Positions 11,340 through 21,511 of a stretch of 64,000 bases of DNA are shown one piece after another (within the stretch, counting starts at the first letter, position 1; the number at the start of each line of letters is the position of its first letter). The translations under genes were made by a program, and so were the position numbers. The stretch lies in contig CM043943.1 of the NCBI GenBank assembly GCA_014529385.2, positions 97,678,355 to 97,742,354 on the forward strand, in the 5' to 3' direction. The stretch comes from Adiantum capillus-veneris. Its lineage: Eukaryota > Streptophyta > Polypodiopsida > Polypodiales > Pteridaceae. The notes under the pieces are model-generated. The model worked only from the letters and a program-made list of their open reading frames with translations. It had not been told where the DNA came from and made no database searches.

Positions 11340-12128
11340 CACCTAGAGCTCTCACAAAAGGGGAAAGGGGGACACGTGTCACAAGGCTATCACTTATGCT
11401 TCTTAATTGTCATTGGCTAAGCTTTGCAGGATCCAATAGGATTCCAGCATGTGCAATTAGCAAGAGGGGTCGACCCAGAGAGAGAGGGGGCGTATTTTTG
11501 CAAGATTATCACACACACACTCACACAATCTCATGTGTGGAGTAAAGAAGACTATCTCCTTCTCAAGCTTTAATGGAAAGCTCATCATCTACTCCAAGCT
11601 TGTGAGAAGGGAGGCCCACACCAACAACTCCTGGCTTTGTGATGTAAATCCAACCAAGCTCCAAGCTCCAATGTATGCTCATCTCCTCTACCATGGTAAT
11701 TACTAAGCTATGCTAAACTATTATGAGTGATTATGTGAGGAGACATACTCCTTTTCCCTCTCCATCTACTCTCATACCCCGCTAGTTCTCACCATCTTCG
11801 AAGGTGTGTGAGGTCTTGGATCTGAGACCGTGAGGGAATTGATGTTGTGTTTTACAAGTGTGAGCTTGGTGCTTGAAACTTCCATCTTCATTGCACCAAC
11901 AAGTTATTGAAGGAGCACAAAGTATTGTATTGTAAAATGTCTCCCTTGATTGGGAAAATATATAATACAAAGCCTTCTGGAGGGGAGACTGGCTCCATGT
12001 AAATCTCATCCTCAATTGTTATCAATAGCTTAATTTCTCTCTCTCTTTCAAGTATTGTTCATGCCTATCTAACTAGGTGTTATGCTTTTGTTGCTCTCTC
12101 CACCCAAGAACTCTTTCTATGCTCATTA

Positions 12129-13573
12129 TGTCATAGAATCTAATATCTAACCAACTCAAATGATTTTCTCATATTAAACTAATCACTTAATGTGGGAGAA
12201 TAAACCAAAACAAGGGCTAAGATACAAAAGTGCTTATAGATCTATTTCAACGCGGGGCCAACGGGAAATGGACCCAAATGAGAAATGATCTATCAAAGAG
12301 CAAGGCTAACCAATGGAGAAAAAAACCCTAGGGTTGGCTTCATTAAAGCCTCCAAAGGTAAGTGTTAAAAGCCTTAGGACATAGTCTTTAAGTTTTAAAC
12401 TTTAGGCAATTAAGGTCCCAGCAGGCAAGGGGGCAGCTTGCTTAAGCAAGGGTTTGCTTTAGCAGGGGGCCTACCTGCTTACCAAAATATCTTGCTACAA
12501 AGAGGGGGGCGAGCCCTACAAAGAGGGATATGAGTAGCATGTATGCACCTCACCATGGGCCCATGCTCTCATGAAAGGAAAGGGGCCACATGTCAAGTGT
12601 AGAGGCACACTGCTCAAGCAGGCAAGGGCTGTGCTTAATCTAGGGGTGTGATTAAGCAAGGGAGGTGCTAGCTTAACCTCACCAAAGTTAAAGAAGAACA
12701 CTTGTCAAGAGGCTACACACCTTGCCCCAAAGGGAGCCAAGCTCTCATTGGCTAGAGGGCTACATGGCCCAATGAGCTTCAAGGAAAGCCTAGGGAAGGG
12801 GGTCGACCAAGCTACTTTTCTCTCTCTCTTTCATTGGAGCATCCCATGAGCTCTCTCCCTCTCATTCTTCTCTTCACACACTCTTGTGAAGTAAGAACTC
12901 CATCTCCTTCTCCAAGCTTGGGAAGTTGACTGCCTACTACAACAAGCTCTTGGCTATGGATGCAAATCCACACAAGATAATACTTATGCTTGCTTATCAA
13001 TCTCTCTAATCTCCATTAACACAATGCTAGGCTATGCTACAAGAGCTATGAGTGATTATGTGCAAGGGGTTATTGCTTTCTCGTAGAGCTACTTCTACTT
13101 CTCTCTTCTTCCTCACTCCCTGCCAGCTCTCCTCACCTTTCATGGTGTTTGAGGTCTTGGGATTGAGGATGGGCATTCTTCAAGTTCATGCTAATCATTT
13201 TTACTATTTCTACCATACTAATTCTTGGTGAGTGAAGATTACCTCATCAAGAAAATTTCAAGGAAACACAATAAGTTTTATTGTAAACAAGTCTTCTGCC
13301 GTCATGGAAGAATCTATAATACAAATGCCTATTGGAGGGGGGACGGGCTCCAACTAGTCCGGTCCTCTATTGGTGTCAATTTCTCTAAACTCTCACTCTC
13401 TTTTACAAGTATTGTTCATGCCATGTTAATGAAGTAATGTGTTAGTGTTGCTCTCTCCATCCAAGCAGTTCCCTTCTCACTCTACATCTACACACAAAGA
13501 AATGCTCAAGGAAATGCTTAATATGTTATTTACTTTCCTCTCCAACTCAAGTTAAAAGGCTAATTCCATTATG
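12129..13573 (+). repeat. 5' LTR of element B
   Basis: It begins TGTCATAGAATCTAATATC and ends directly before the primer binding site. The last bases read CCATTATG, where the 3' LTR has CCATTACA, so the canonical CA end has mutated. The U3 part carries repeated GCAGGCAAGG/GCTTAAGCA motifs. The downstream part carries CT-rich leader sequence shared with the A LTR. Confidence 0.92.
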
Positions 13574-13574
13574 T

Positions 13575-13586
13575 TGGTATCAGAGC
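13575..13586 (+). other. Primer binding site of element B (initiator Met tRNA)
   Basis: TGGTATCAGAGC, complementary to the 3' end of plant initiator Met tRNA, one base after the LTR end. Confidence 0.93.
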
Positions 13587-14049
13587 ATTTGGTTTCTCTT
13601 TTCTTGCTTAAGAAGAGAGGTCCTTAAGTAGCCTATAAATGGTTGATGTTGTTAATTATAATAGGAGAAGTGGAATTGGGATATATTGGTTTTGTTGAGC
13701 CCACTATGTGGGGTATGGTGCACGAGCTTTGGACTTAATAATGGAGTCTTTTTAGACTTGCCTATGGCTTTACCATTATTGAGTCATAAGAAGTACGAAG
13801 GAGCTAGCCCTCAGCAACTCTGCTATGTTAGACCTACTCCTCTACTTTTATTGAGTCATAAGAGGTACAAAAGGAGCTAGCCCTTGGCAACTTTCCTATG
13901 TTAGACCTACTCCTCTACTCTCTATAATTGACCGCTTTGAGCCGTGGGTGTAGATACGTAAGAGCCAATTTTCAAAATCTAAGAGGAGTGGCAGCTACAG
14001 TTTTGAATTACCAAAGCATACACTAAATACATACATAAATTTTGTTAAC

Positions 14050-15456
14050 ATGGCTAACAATAATCAAGAGAGTAGAATGAACATTGATAGCTTTGATTTT
14101 GCACATGAAGGTGCTAATGATGATTCTCCCATGTTTGTGAATTATCTCATCACTAGGTTGTAGCAAGCTATGGGAAACCCTGCTTTGCAAGACGAAGTTA
14201 CTCAACAACTTCGTGCTTATGAAATTTCCCTTCCCCTCCAAGAGGAGAGAGAGCTTAGGAGGTCTCTTGAAGAGACGAGACCCCCAAAAGAAGACTCTCT
14301 CCCATACGAGAGGAGGAATCCAAATAGCAATAAAGCAATGAAAATTTAAGTTCCTCTGAAGATGTGGGTCCATGAAGACAGCGGTCTAGACGATCGCCCA
14401 CTCCTCCCAAGAGGAAAAGGTTAACACATAGTCCTTCTCCTAGTCATGCCGAAAGAGAAGAGAGGAAATAAAGGAAGAAAAGGGCTAGGAGGAGGTCACC
14501 CTCTTCTCCTTCTTCTTCACCTTCCTCCTCTTCTGATGAAAACTCGCTATTATCCTAGAGAATACAAGAGGGGAGGACATCACAAATAATTCCCTGCATG
14601 GAAAAGGTCCCAAAAGCTAAAGAAGTTCAAGGAGGGAGGAAAGAGTATCTCTTTTCTCACCTATGATGGTACCTTTGGTGCTACCGACACAGTGCTGGCT
14701 TTCATCTAGCAATTTGATGCGGCTTTTGGAGATGAGGGATTTACGGATTCCTCCAAGCTACACCATGTAGCTATGCACTTTCAAAAATCAGCTCGTCAAT
14801 GGTGGGCTAGCCTTCGTGGCAACGGCGAAGCCCCAAAGACATGGAAAACTCTACGAGTTTCCATCATGAAGCAATTCCTTGCAAGCGATGCAAAGGACAA
14901 AGTGCTTACCGAATGGCGCAGCTTGAAGCTCCTCTCCCATGAGTCTATCCACAAATATGTAGAAAAGTTTTGGGATTTTCATCTCAAGGCTACTGTCTTT
15001 CAAAAGATAGACTTTGTCGAGCAAAGGTAGCAATTCTGTGCGGGATTACCTGAAGAGATGGCCAAATACATCAACTCTCAATGGCCTGGTACTATTAGCA
15101 AAGTAATCCATCACACCATGGTTGCTTCACGCATCAATTTCCATCAAGGGGCTAGACGTAATGTCAAGCCCATGGAAAACAAAGACAAAAATGATGCAAA
15201 GGGGAAAACCAATGTTCAAAATACTTCCCAAGTCGATTCCAACAACAACAAATATCGGTCCAAGGAGAAGGGAGTTTACAAAGGTAAAAACAAACTCTCT
15301 CCTGAAGAGCTTGAAGCTTTTCACAAGGACCATAAGTGTTTCAAGTGTGGGGAGCAAGGACATGGCTATCGTTCTTGCCCCAAGAAGAATACCCGCAATG
15401 AGACTCCTAGGGCTTCCATCATCGAAGCTCCAAAAGAGGGTGCTCATTGCAAATGA
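14050..15456 (+). pseudogene. gag: gag of element B (several stops)
   Basis: Capsid/nucleocapsid precursor. The ATG at 14050 opens MANNNQESRMNIDSFDF, which matches the gag start of element A (23595), so this start is chosen. A basic Arg/Ser-rich stretch (RRSRRSPTPPKRKR, then RRRSPSSPSSSPSSSSDE) lies at 14349-14560 in a shifted frame. The capsid core HVAMHFQKSARQWWASL lies at 14760-15030. A zinc knuckle CFKCGEQGHGYRSC (CX2CX4HX4C) is at about 15337-15380. Stops in the gag frame include TAG 14161-14163, TAA 14347-14349 and TAG 15028-15030. The last is at the same codon as a stop in element A. The element cannot make full Gag. Confidence 0.82.
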
Positions 15457-15483
15457 TCATCACTTTCCTATGCTTGGGGAAAG

Positions 15484-16010
15484 GTAAGAGAGCATGATGC
15501 CTTCATATTGTTTGACCCTGGCTCTACTCTCAACTTCATATCAACGGAGTTGGCCACCAAGTTGGGCATTCAAGCTTTCAAAATGGGAGATATGGTAATG
15601 GCTAATGCAGCTTTCAAGGACAGCAAGCCTCCGTTACTCCCTTGATTGGGAAGTTGAGGCGTTATGTCCAAATCTATGTCGATAAAGAAGACTTCTTCAT
15701 CTCTCCTCTCCAACATGAGGATGCTATCCTAGGCACGCCATGGTTTAATCGCATGGCTGCCAATATGACGTTCCCTGAAAGGAGAATCTACTTCACCTAT
15801 AGGGAAAAGAATATGTATATAGATTCTAGTGAGCGTGGTTGCACTATTCCACTTGTAAATTATCCTACTTTTGATAAATCAATAAAGAGATCAGTTTCTA
15901 CGTATATGATTTTTGTCAAAGAGTCTCTAAAAGATCCTAATGTTTCATTAAATGTAGATGGTAGGAATCAAGAAGAGTTAGACTTGTCTAATTTTATAAA
16001 AGGATTCTAG
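15484..16010 (+). pseudogene. pol: Aspartic protease region of element B
   Basis: The active-site block reads HDAFILFDPGSTLNFIS, with the catalytic Asp codon at 15514. The usual D-S/T-G is D-P-G here, as in element A. Downstream, LIGKLRRYVQIYVDKEDFF and the C-terminal block EDAILGTPWFNRMAANM (15700-15770) fit a retroviral-type protease. The frame changes between the two blocks (near 15600-15645), and a TAG at 16008 ends the second part just before the RT region. Confidence 0.75.
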
Positions 16011-17260
16011 GATGTGTTCATCGATGATATCCGTATGGACTTACCTCCAAAACGAGGGGATGATGACCATCGTATTGAGTTCCTTCCAGGAAGCTCACTG
16101 CCTAATAAGCCTCCTTATCGAGTCTCTCAAGCTCAATAAGCCTAGTTCCTCTCCCTTTTGTTTTCCAATCCTTTTAGTGCAAAAGAAAGATGGTACATAC
16201 CGTATGTATGTGGACTATCGAGCATTAAACCATACCACTATCAAAAATACATTTCTTGTGCCTCGGGTAGAATATCTGTTTGATAAGCTACAAGGCTGTA
16301 CCTACTTTAGTAGGATTGACCTTAAGAGTGGCTATCATCAAATAAGGATAGTCAATGAAGATATCCTAAAGACCGTGTTTCACACAATTTTTGGTCTTTA
16401 TGAATATCTAGTCATGCCTTTTGGCTTGACTAATGCACCAGCTACGTTCAATGGAGAAAATTTTAAGACCTTATCGTAAATTTACTGGAGTGTTCTTTGA
16501 TGATATCATCATCTACTTCAAATCTTTGGAGGAACATAAGCAACATCTCCAAATGATTTTTCAAGCATTGAGAGAGAACAAGCTTTTACTCAACCAAAAG
16601 AAAAGCAAATTTTTCCTTCAAGAGATTCAATACCTAGGTCATATTATCTCTCAAGATGGTATCCATATGGATCCATCAAAGTTAGAGGTAATAAAAGCAT
16701 GACCTAATCCAAGGAATCTACATGAGCTAAGAAGCTTTATTGGTATGTGCGCATACTATAGACGCTTCATAGCAAAATTCTCTCAAGTAGCAGGACCACT
16801 ACATGAACTAACTAAGAAGAACGTTAAGTATGTATGGACTGCTCACGAGCAAAATGCTTTTGATAAGCTTAAGGAGAAGCTTACCTCTCAACCAATCCTC
16901 ATGCTTCCCGATCTCTCAAAACCATTTGAGGTTCATTGTGATGCTTGTGGTGATTGCCTTGGAGTAGTTTTGCTTCAATAAGGGCATGCCATAGCATATG
17001 AGAGCCGAATACTCAATACGGATGAAAAGAATCCTGGGCATTTATGAGAAAGAGCTTTTAGCTGTTCTACATACCCTAGACACGTGGAAGCACTACCTAT
17101 TGGGGACTCCATTTATTCTACAAACCGACCACCAAAGTCTCAAGTATTTCAGGATGCAAACCAAGCTGTCCAGCAAACAAATGAGGTGGGAAAATTTTCT
17201 TTCGTAATTTAATTTTCATATTGCTCAAATTGCTAGTAAGAATAATCAAGTGGCTGATGC
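16011..17260 (+). pseudogene. pol: Reverse transcriptase and RNase H of element B
   Basis: RT blocks seen: [72 protein letters not shown], then FFDDIIIYF with the catalytic Asp pair from 16499. Connection and RNase H follow: YYRRFIAKFSQVAGPL, DACGDCLGVVLLQ, YEKELLAVLHTLDTWKHYL. Compared with element A, about 50 nt are missing near 16138 in the RT N-terminus and eight nt near 16450, which shifts the frame just before the DD box. A TAA at 16979-16981 sits inside RNase H. The enzyme cannot be produced. Confidence 0.83.
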
Positions 17261-18330
17261 TAATCACAATGATCTATCTTCTATGATAGATGAGTATGCT
17301 ACTGACCCTTATTTTAGAGACATAATGTCAGCCCTTGCTTTGGGAAGAAAGAGGAACCATTCACCTTGTAGGATGGTTATCTTCTCCACGGAAATAGGCT
17401 ATGTGTTACCCATTCCCTTCGTGAGAAAGTTATGTATGATTCCTATGCTCCTCCACATGCGGAGCATAGAGTTATTCAACCTACTCTTTGAGGAGTAGAA
17501 ACATATTTCTATTGGCCTACCATGAAAGCCTGGACATACAAGAGTATGTTTCAAAATTCGTAGTATGCCAAAAGACCAAATATGGTAGAGGGAATCAACC
17601 TGGATTACTCCAGCCATTGCCTATCCCAAATTCACCATGGGAGAGTATATCCATGGATTTCATCTTTGGGTTACCAAAGTCTATCCATGGGAATACGAGA
17701 ATATGGACAATAGTCGACAGGTTTAACAAACAAGCACACTTTATTCCTGTCAAAAAGACTATTAAGGTACACCAAATGGCAACCCTCTTCATATCTCATA
17801 TTTTCAAACACCATGGATTACCAACATCCTTGTGTCAAATAGAGATAGTAGAATGAACAGTAATTTCTGGAAAGGTCTCTTTGAAAATCTAGGAACAAGA
17901 TTGAATTTCTCTTCGGCCTATCACCCACAAACGGATGGCCAAAGTGAGATAGCCAATCTTACGGTACTCGATCTACTCAAAACTTATGTTACCAAAGTAG
18001 ATCAACGCTCACAATGGGAAAACTACTTACCTCTTGTAGAGTATGCCTACAATAATATTGTACATACTTCTACAGGAAAAGCACCTTTTGAGATTATTGA
18101 CGGAAGACCTAAAAGTCCCTTGCTACTCAAAGTACATGGGAAGATCTTCGTTGCAGATAAGTGTAGCCGCCGTGACCTACAAGAATCTTTTCAAAAGATT
18201 AAGGAGTCTATATTCATCTCTCAACAACGGCAAAAATCTACTACTGACAAGCACAGAAGGGCCTTAACGTTCAAAGCAAATGATTGGGTCTTGCTTAAGT
18301 TTCCTAAGGCTTGATTAAGGCAAACTATAG
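17261..18330 (+). pseudogene. pol: Integrase of element B (catalytic Asp changed to Asn)
   Basis: The first catalytic block SMDFIFGLPKS and the IVDRFNKQAHFIPV block are in place (17488-17856). The second catalytic block reads VSNRDSRMNSNFW (about 17830-17870), where element A has VSDRDPRMTSNFW, so the second Asp of the DDE triad is Asn. The Glu block QTDGQSEIANL is kept (17930). The zinc-binding domain reads SKFVVCQK where element A has SKCVVCQK, so one metal-binding Cys is also lost. The frame changes at about 17830 and near 17490. A C-terminal FKANDWVLLKFPKA is seen at 18275-18314. Confidence 0.83.
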
Positions 18331-18339
18331 GCAAAAATA

Positions 18340-18715
18340 CTATGGGCCATCAAAAGTATTATGCTAAGCTAGAAAAAAGATACTATAGTCCTTTCCAAAT
18401 TTTGAAGCCCATCAATGAGACGCAAGTTGCCCAACCACTGGCTCATACACAATGCTTTTCATGTGAGCCTACTTAAGCCCTACAAGGGAAAGCCACCAAG
18501 TGAACCAACTATTGAAGACCCTCCCGAAATTGAAGACCAAGAAGAGGTGCTACAACCCGAAGCTATCCTTGGGCATGAAGACAAGGTACTACGACATGGT
18601 AAGACTATCCACCCATATCTTATTTTATCCTTTTGAAGATCCTAGATGGATGCAAGGGATACAACTTAAGGATAGTATGCATCCTGTCAATGCTTACAAT
18701 GCTACATTAGAGTAA
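18340..18715 (+). pseudogene. pol: Integrase C-terminus and chromodomain-like tail of element B
   Basis: LPNHWLIHNAFHVSLLKPY is the usual chromovirus integrase tail. It is followed by QPEAILGHEDKVLRHGKTI, which aligns with the start of a chromodomain (P-x-x-I-L-x-x-R/E). A small deletion then shifts the frame before YPFEDPRWMQGIQ, the counterpart of the chromodomain end. In chromoviruses this tail is thought to steer integration toward marked chromatin. Element A keeps this module in one frame. Confidence 0.7.
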
Positions 18716-19048
18716 CCAAATGTACAAATTTCTTTTAAATAATCCATGTTTTTGTCTTAACAGGCTAGTTTTTTTATTGTGCATAAAATTTAACTAGTAT
18801 GCATGCTTACAATCATGTTTGTGATGACGACGTCTCTCAAACACCAAGTAGAATTTGTCACTCTACTTTGGGAGAATGAAATGGAATAAAGAGCAAACAT
18901 GCTTGCATCTCCCAAGCACCAAATGGATTTTTCATCCATCATGGAAAGATGTCGTAGGGTACAAAGGGATCCTCTACCCGCTACATAAAATTGACTAATG
19001 ACTACAACTTTATCTCTTCTACCTCATATTTGAGGACGACTATGATTT

Positions 19049-19062
19049 CAAGAAAGAGGGAA
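19049..19062 (+). other. Polypurine tract of element B
   Basis: CAAGAAAGAGGGAA directly before the TGTCATAAAATC start of the 3' LTR, the position for plus-strand DNA priming. Confidence 0.85.
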
Positions 19063-20505
19063 TGTCATAAAATCTAATATCTAACCAACTCAAATGATTT
19101 TCTCATATTAAACTGATCACTTAATGTGGGAGAATAAGCGGGAACAAGGGTTAAGACACAGAAGCGCTTATAGATCTATTTCAACATGGGGCCAATGGTA
19201 AATGGGCCCAAATGAGAAATAGTCTATCAAAGAGCAAGGCTAACCAATGTAGCAAAAGAACTTAGGGTTGTGTTCATTAAAGCCTCCAAAGGTAAGTGTT
19301 AAAAGCCTTAGGACATAGTCTTTAATTTTTAAACTTTAAGCAATTAAGGTCCAAGCAGGCAAGGGGGCAGCATGCTTAAGCAAGAGCTATGCTTAAGCAG
19401 GGAGCCTGCCTGCTTACCAAAATATCTTGCAACAAATAGGGGGGCGAGCCCTACAAAGAGGGATATGAGTAGCATGTATGCACCTCACCGAGGGCCCATG
19501 CTCTCATGAGGGGAAAGGGGCCACATGTCAAGTGTAGAGGCACACTGCTCAAGCAGGCAAGGGTTGTTCTTAAGCTAGGGTTGTGCTTAAGCAAGGGGGG
19601 TGCTAGCTTAACCTCACAAAAGGAAAATAAGAACACTTGTCAAGAGGCTACACACCTTTCCCTCAAGGGAGCCAAGCTCTCATTGGCTAGAGGGCTACAT
19701 GGCCCAATGAGCTTCAAGGAAAGCCTAGGGAAAGGGGTCGACCAAGCTACCTTTCTCTCTCTCTCATTGGAGCATCCCACAAGCTCTCTCCTTCTCTCAT
19801 TCTTCTCTTCACACACTCTTGTGAAGCAAGAACTCCATCTCCTTCTCCAAGCTTGGGAAGTGGAGTGCCTACTACAACAAGCTCTTGGCTATGGGTGCAA
19901 ATCCACACAAGAGAATGCTTATGCTTGCTTATCAATCTCTCTAATCTCCATTAACACTATGCTAAGCTATGCTAAAAGATCTATGAGTGATAAGGTGCAA
20001 GGGGTTATTGCTTTCTTGTAGAGCTACTTCTACTTCTCTCTTCTTCCTCACTCGCTGCTAGCTCTCCTCACCTTTCATGGTGTTTGAGGTCTTGGGATTG
20101 AGGCTGGGCATTCTTCAAGTTCATGCTAATCATTTTTACTATTGTTACCATGCTACTTCTTGGTGAGTGAAGATTACCATCTTCACCTCATCAATAAAAT
20201 TTCAAGGAAACACAATAAGTTGTATTGTAAACAAGTCTTCCGCCGTCATGGAAGAATCTATAATACAAATGCCTATTGGAGGGGGGATGGGCTCCAACTA
20301 GTCCGGTCCTCTATTGGTGTCAATTTCTCTAAACCCGCACTCTCTTTTACAAGTATTGTTCATGCCATGTTAATGAAGTAATGTGTTAGTGTTGCTCTCT
20401 CCATCCAAGCACTTCCCTTCTCACTCTACATCTACACACGAAGAAATGCTCAATATGTTATTCACTTTCTTCTCCAACTCAAGTTAAAAGGCTAATTCCA
20501 TTACA
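19063..20505 (+). repeat. 3' LTR of element B
   Basis: It starts TGTCATAAAATCTAATATC and ends CCATTACA, then the CATTA target duplication. It aligns over its full length with 12129-13573. A 171-residue open frame (19506-20021) crosses it but is not preserved in the 5' LTR, so I do not call a gene. Confidence 0.93.
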
Positions 20506-20510
20506 CATTA

Positions 20511-20590
20511 GGAAACTATTCTAATGAAATGCTCACTATGTCTTTGTTATTTTCCGCTACACACAAGTTACTAGACCATTAAATGTTACA
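20511..20590 (+). repeat. 5' LTR of element A, last 80 bases
   Basis: It continues the LTR cut at 12128. The sequence GGAAACTATTCTAATGAAATG through AAATGTTACA matches the end of the 3' LTR at 35890-35974. Confidence 0.92.
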
Positions 20591-20591
20591 T

Positions 20592-20603
20592 TGGTATCAG
20601 AGC
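20592..20603 (+). other. Primer binding site of element A, first copy
   Basis: TGGTATCAGAGC, complementary to initiator Met tRNA, directly after the LTR end. A second copy is at 23181. Confidence 0.92.
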
Positions 20604-21040
20604 ACAAGGTTTCTCTTTTCTTTCTCAAGAAGAGAGGTCCTCAAGCTAACTATAAATGCTTTGTATTATTAATTACAATTGAGGTTGTAGAATAGGGATT
20701 ACTCAGCCTTGCTTAGGGCTTAACCACTATTGAGCTATTAGAAGCTTGACAGGAGCCAGCATTGTTTTGGTGGTGATACCTCTCTTCTATTCCTTGCAGT
20801 TAATGATATTCGAGCCATGGGTAAAGGAGCTTGAGACCTTCTCTAAAGGGGTTAAGAGGAGTAGCAACTAGGGCTTGAAGTGCCAAAGTACACTTAAAAA
20901 TTTAATACCTAAAAGTTCTTAGAATGACAAACAATAGTAAAGAGAGTGAAATTAATGTTGATAGCTTTGATTTTGCTAACGAAGAGGCTACTAATCATGC
21001 CCCTATGCTTGCTAATTACCTTGTTTCTGGGCTACTTATA
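20604..21040 (+). pseudogene. gag: A leader and truncated gag start, first copy
   Basis: The leader matches 23193-23594 but lacks about 70 bases of it near 20705. The gag ATG at 20924 opens MTNNSKESEINVDSFDF, the same N-terminus as at 23595 and 14050. Similarity to gag stops after about 36 residues at 21030-21040, where the sequence switches into a B-type LTR fragment. This copy is a dead stub left by a tandem duplication. Confidence 0.82.
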
Positions 21041-21476
21041 CTTAGCAAGCATAGGTGCAAATCCACACAGGAGAATGCTTATGCTTGCTTATCAATCTCT
21101 CTTATCTTCATTAACAATGTGCTAAGCTATGCTAAAAGAGCTATGAGTGATTATGTGCAAGGGGTTATTGCTTTCTCGTAGAGATACTTCTACTTCTCTC
21201 TTCTTCCTCACTCCCTGCCAGCTCTCTCTATAATACAAAATGCCTATTGGAGAGGGGACGGGCTCCTACTAGTCCGGTCCTCTATTGGTGTCAATTTATC
21301 TAAACTCTCACTCTCTTTTACAAGTATTGTTCATGCCATGTTAATGAAGTAATGTGTTAGTGTTTCTCTCTCCATCCAAGCACTTCCCTTCTCACTCTAC
21401 ATCTACACACGAAGAAATGCTCGATATATTATTCACTTTCCGCTCCAACTCAAGTTAAAAGGCTGATTCCATTACA
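21041..21476 (+). repeat. B-type LTR fragment at the duplication junction
   Basis: It begins GGTGCAAATCCACACAGGAG and matches the B 3' LTR from about 19890 to its end (CCATTACA at 21476). It lacks about 200 internal bases (the break is after CTGCCAGCTCTC near 21226). It is followed by CATTA and the A-LTR end, exactly as at 20505-20510, so it is a second copy of the B/A boundary. Confidence 0.85.
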
Positions 21477-21511
21477 CATTAGGAAACTCTTCCAATGAAT
21501 TGCTCACTATG

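Larger units (their letters stand above)
10617..12128 (+). repeat. 5' LTR of element A, first part
   Basis: It aligns along its whole length with 34377-35890 and, in reverse orientation, with the end of the window from 62877. It is cut by the insertion of element B after CATTA (12124-12128). The remaining 80 bases of the LTR continue at 20511-20590. It contains a (CA)n tract, a cluster of CCAAT motifs and a TATA box. Compared with the 3' LTR it lacks an 18-bp stretch near 11750 (CTTTCTTGTAAGAATAC region) and has a longer CA repeat. Confidence 0.9.
12129..20505 (+). mobile_element. Ty3/gypsy chromovirus-type element B, nested in the A LTR
   Basis: The ends are exact: CATTA (12124-12128), then TGTCATAGAATC at the left; CCATTACA, then CATTA (20506-20510) at the right. 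That is a perfect 5-bp target duplication. The order is LTR, TGGTATCAGAGC primer site, gag with zinc knuckle, protease, RT, RNase H, integrase, chromodomain-like tail, purine tract, LTR, as in chromoviruses. The LTRs are 1445 and 1443 bp. Coding frames are broken throughout. B is related to A but is a distinct family: LTRs differ clearly, while the coding regions align throughout. Confidence 0.93.

Noticed and set aside
19506-20021. 171-codon open frame inside the B 3' LTR
   Set aside because: It is not open at the matching place in the 5' LTR (12550-13085), crosses CT-rich leader sequence and matches no family.
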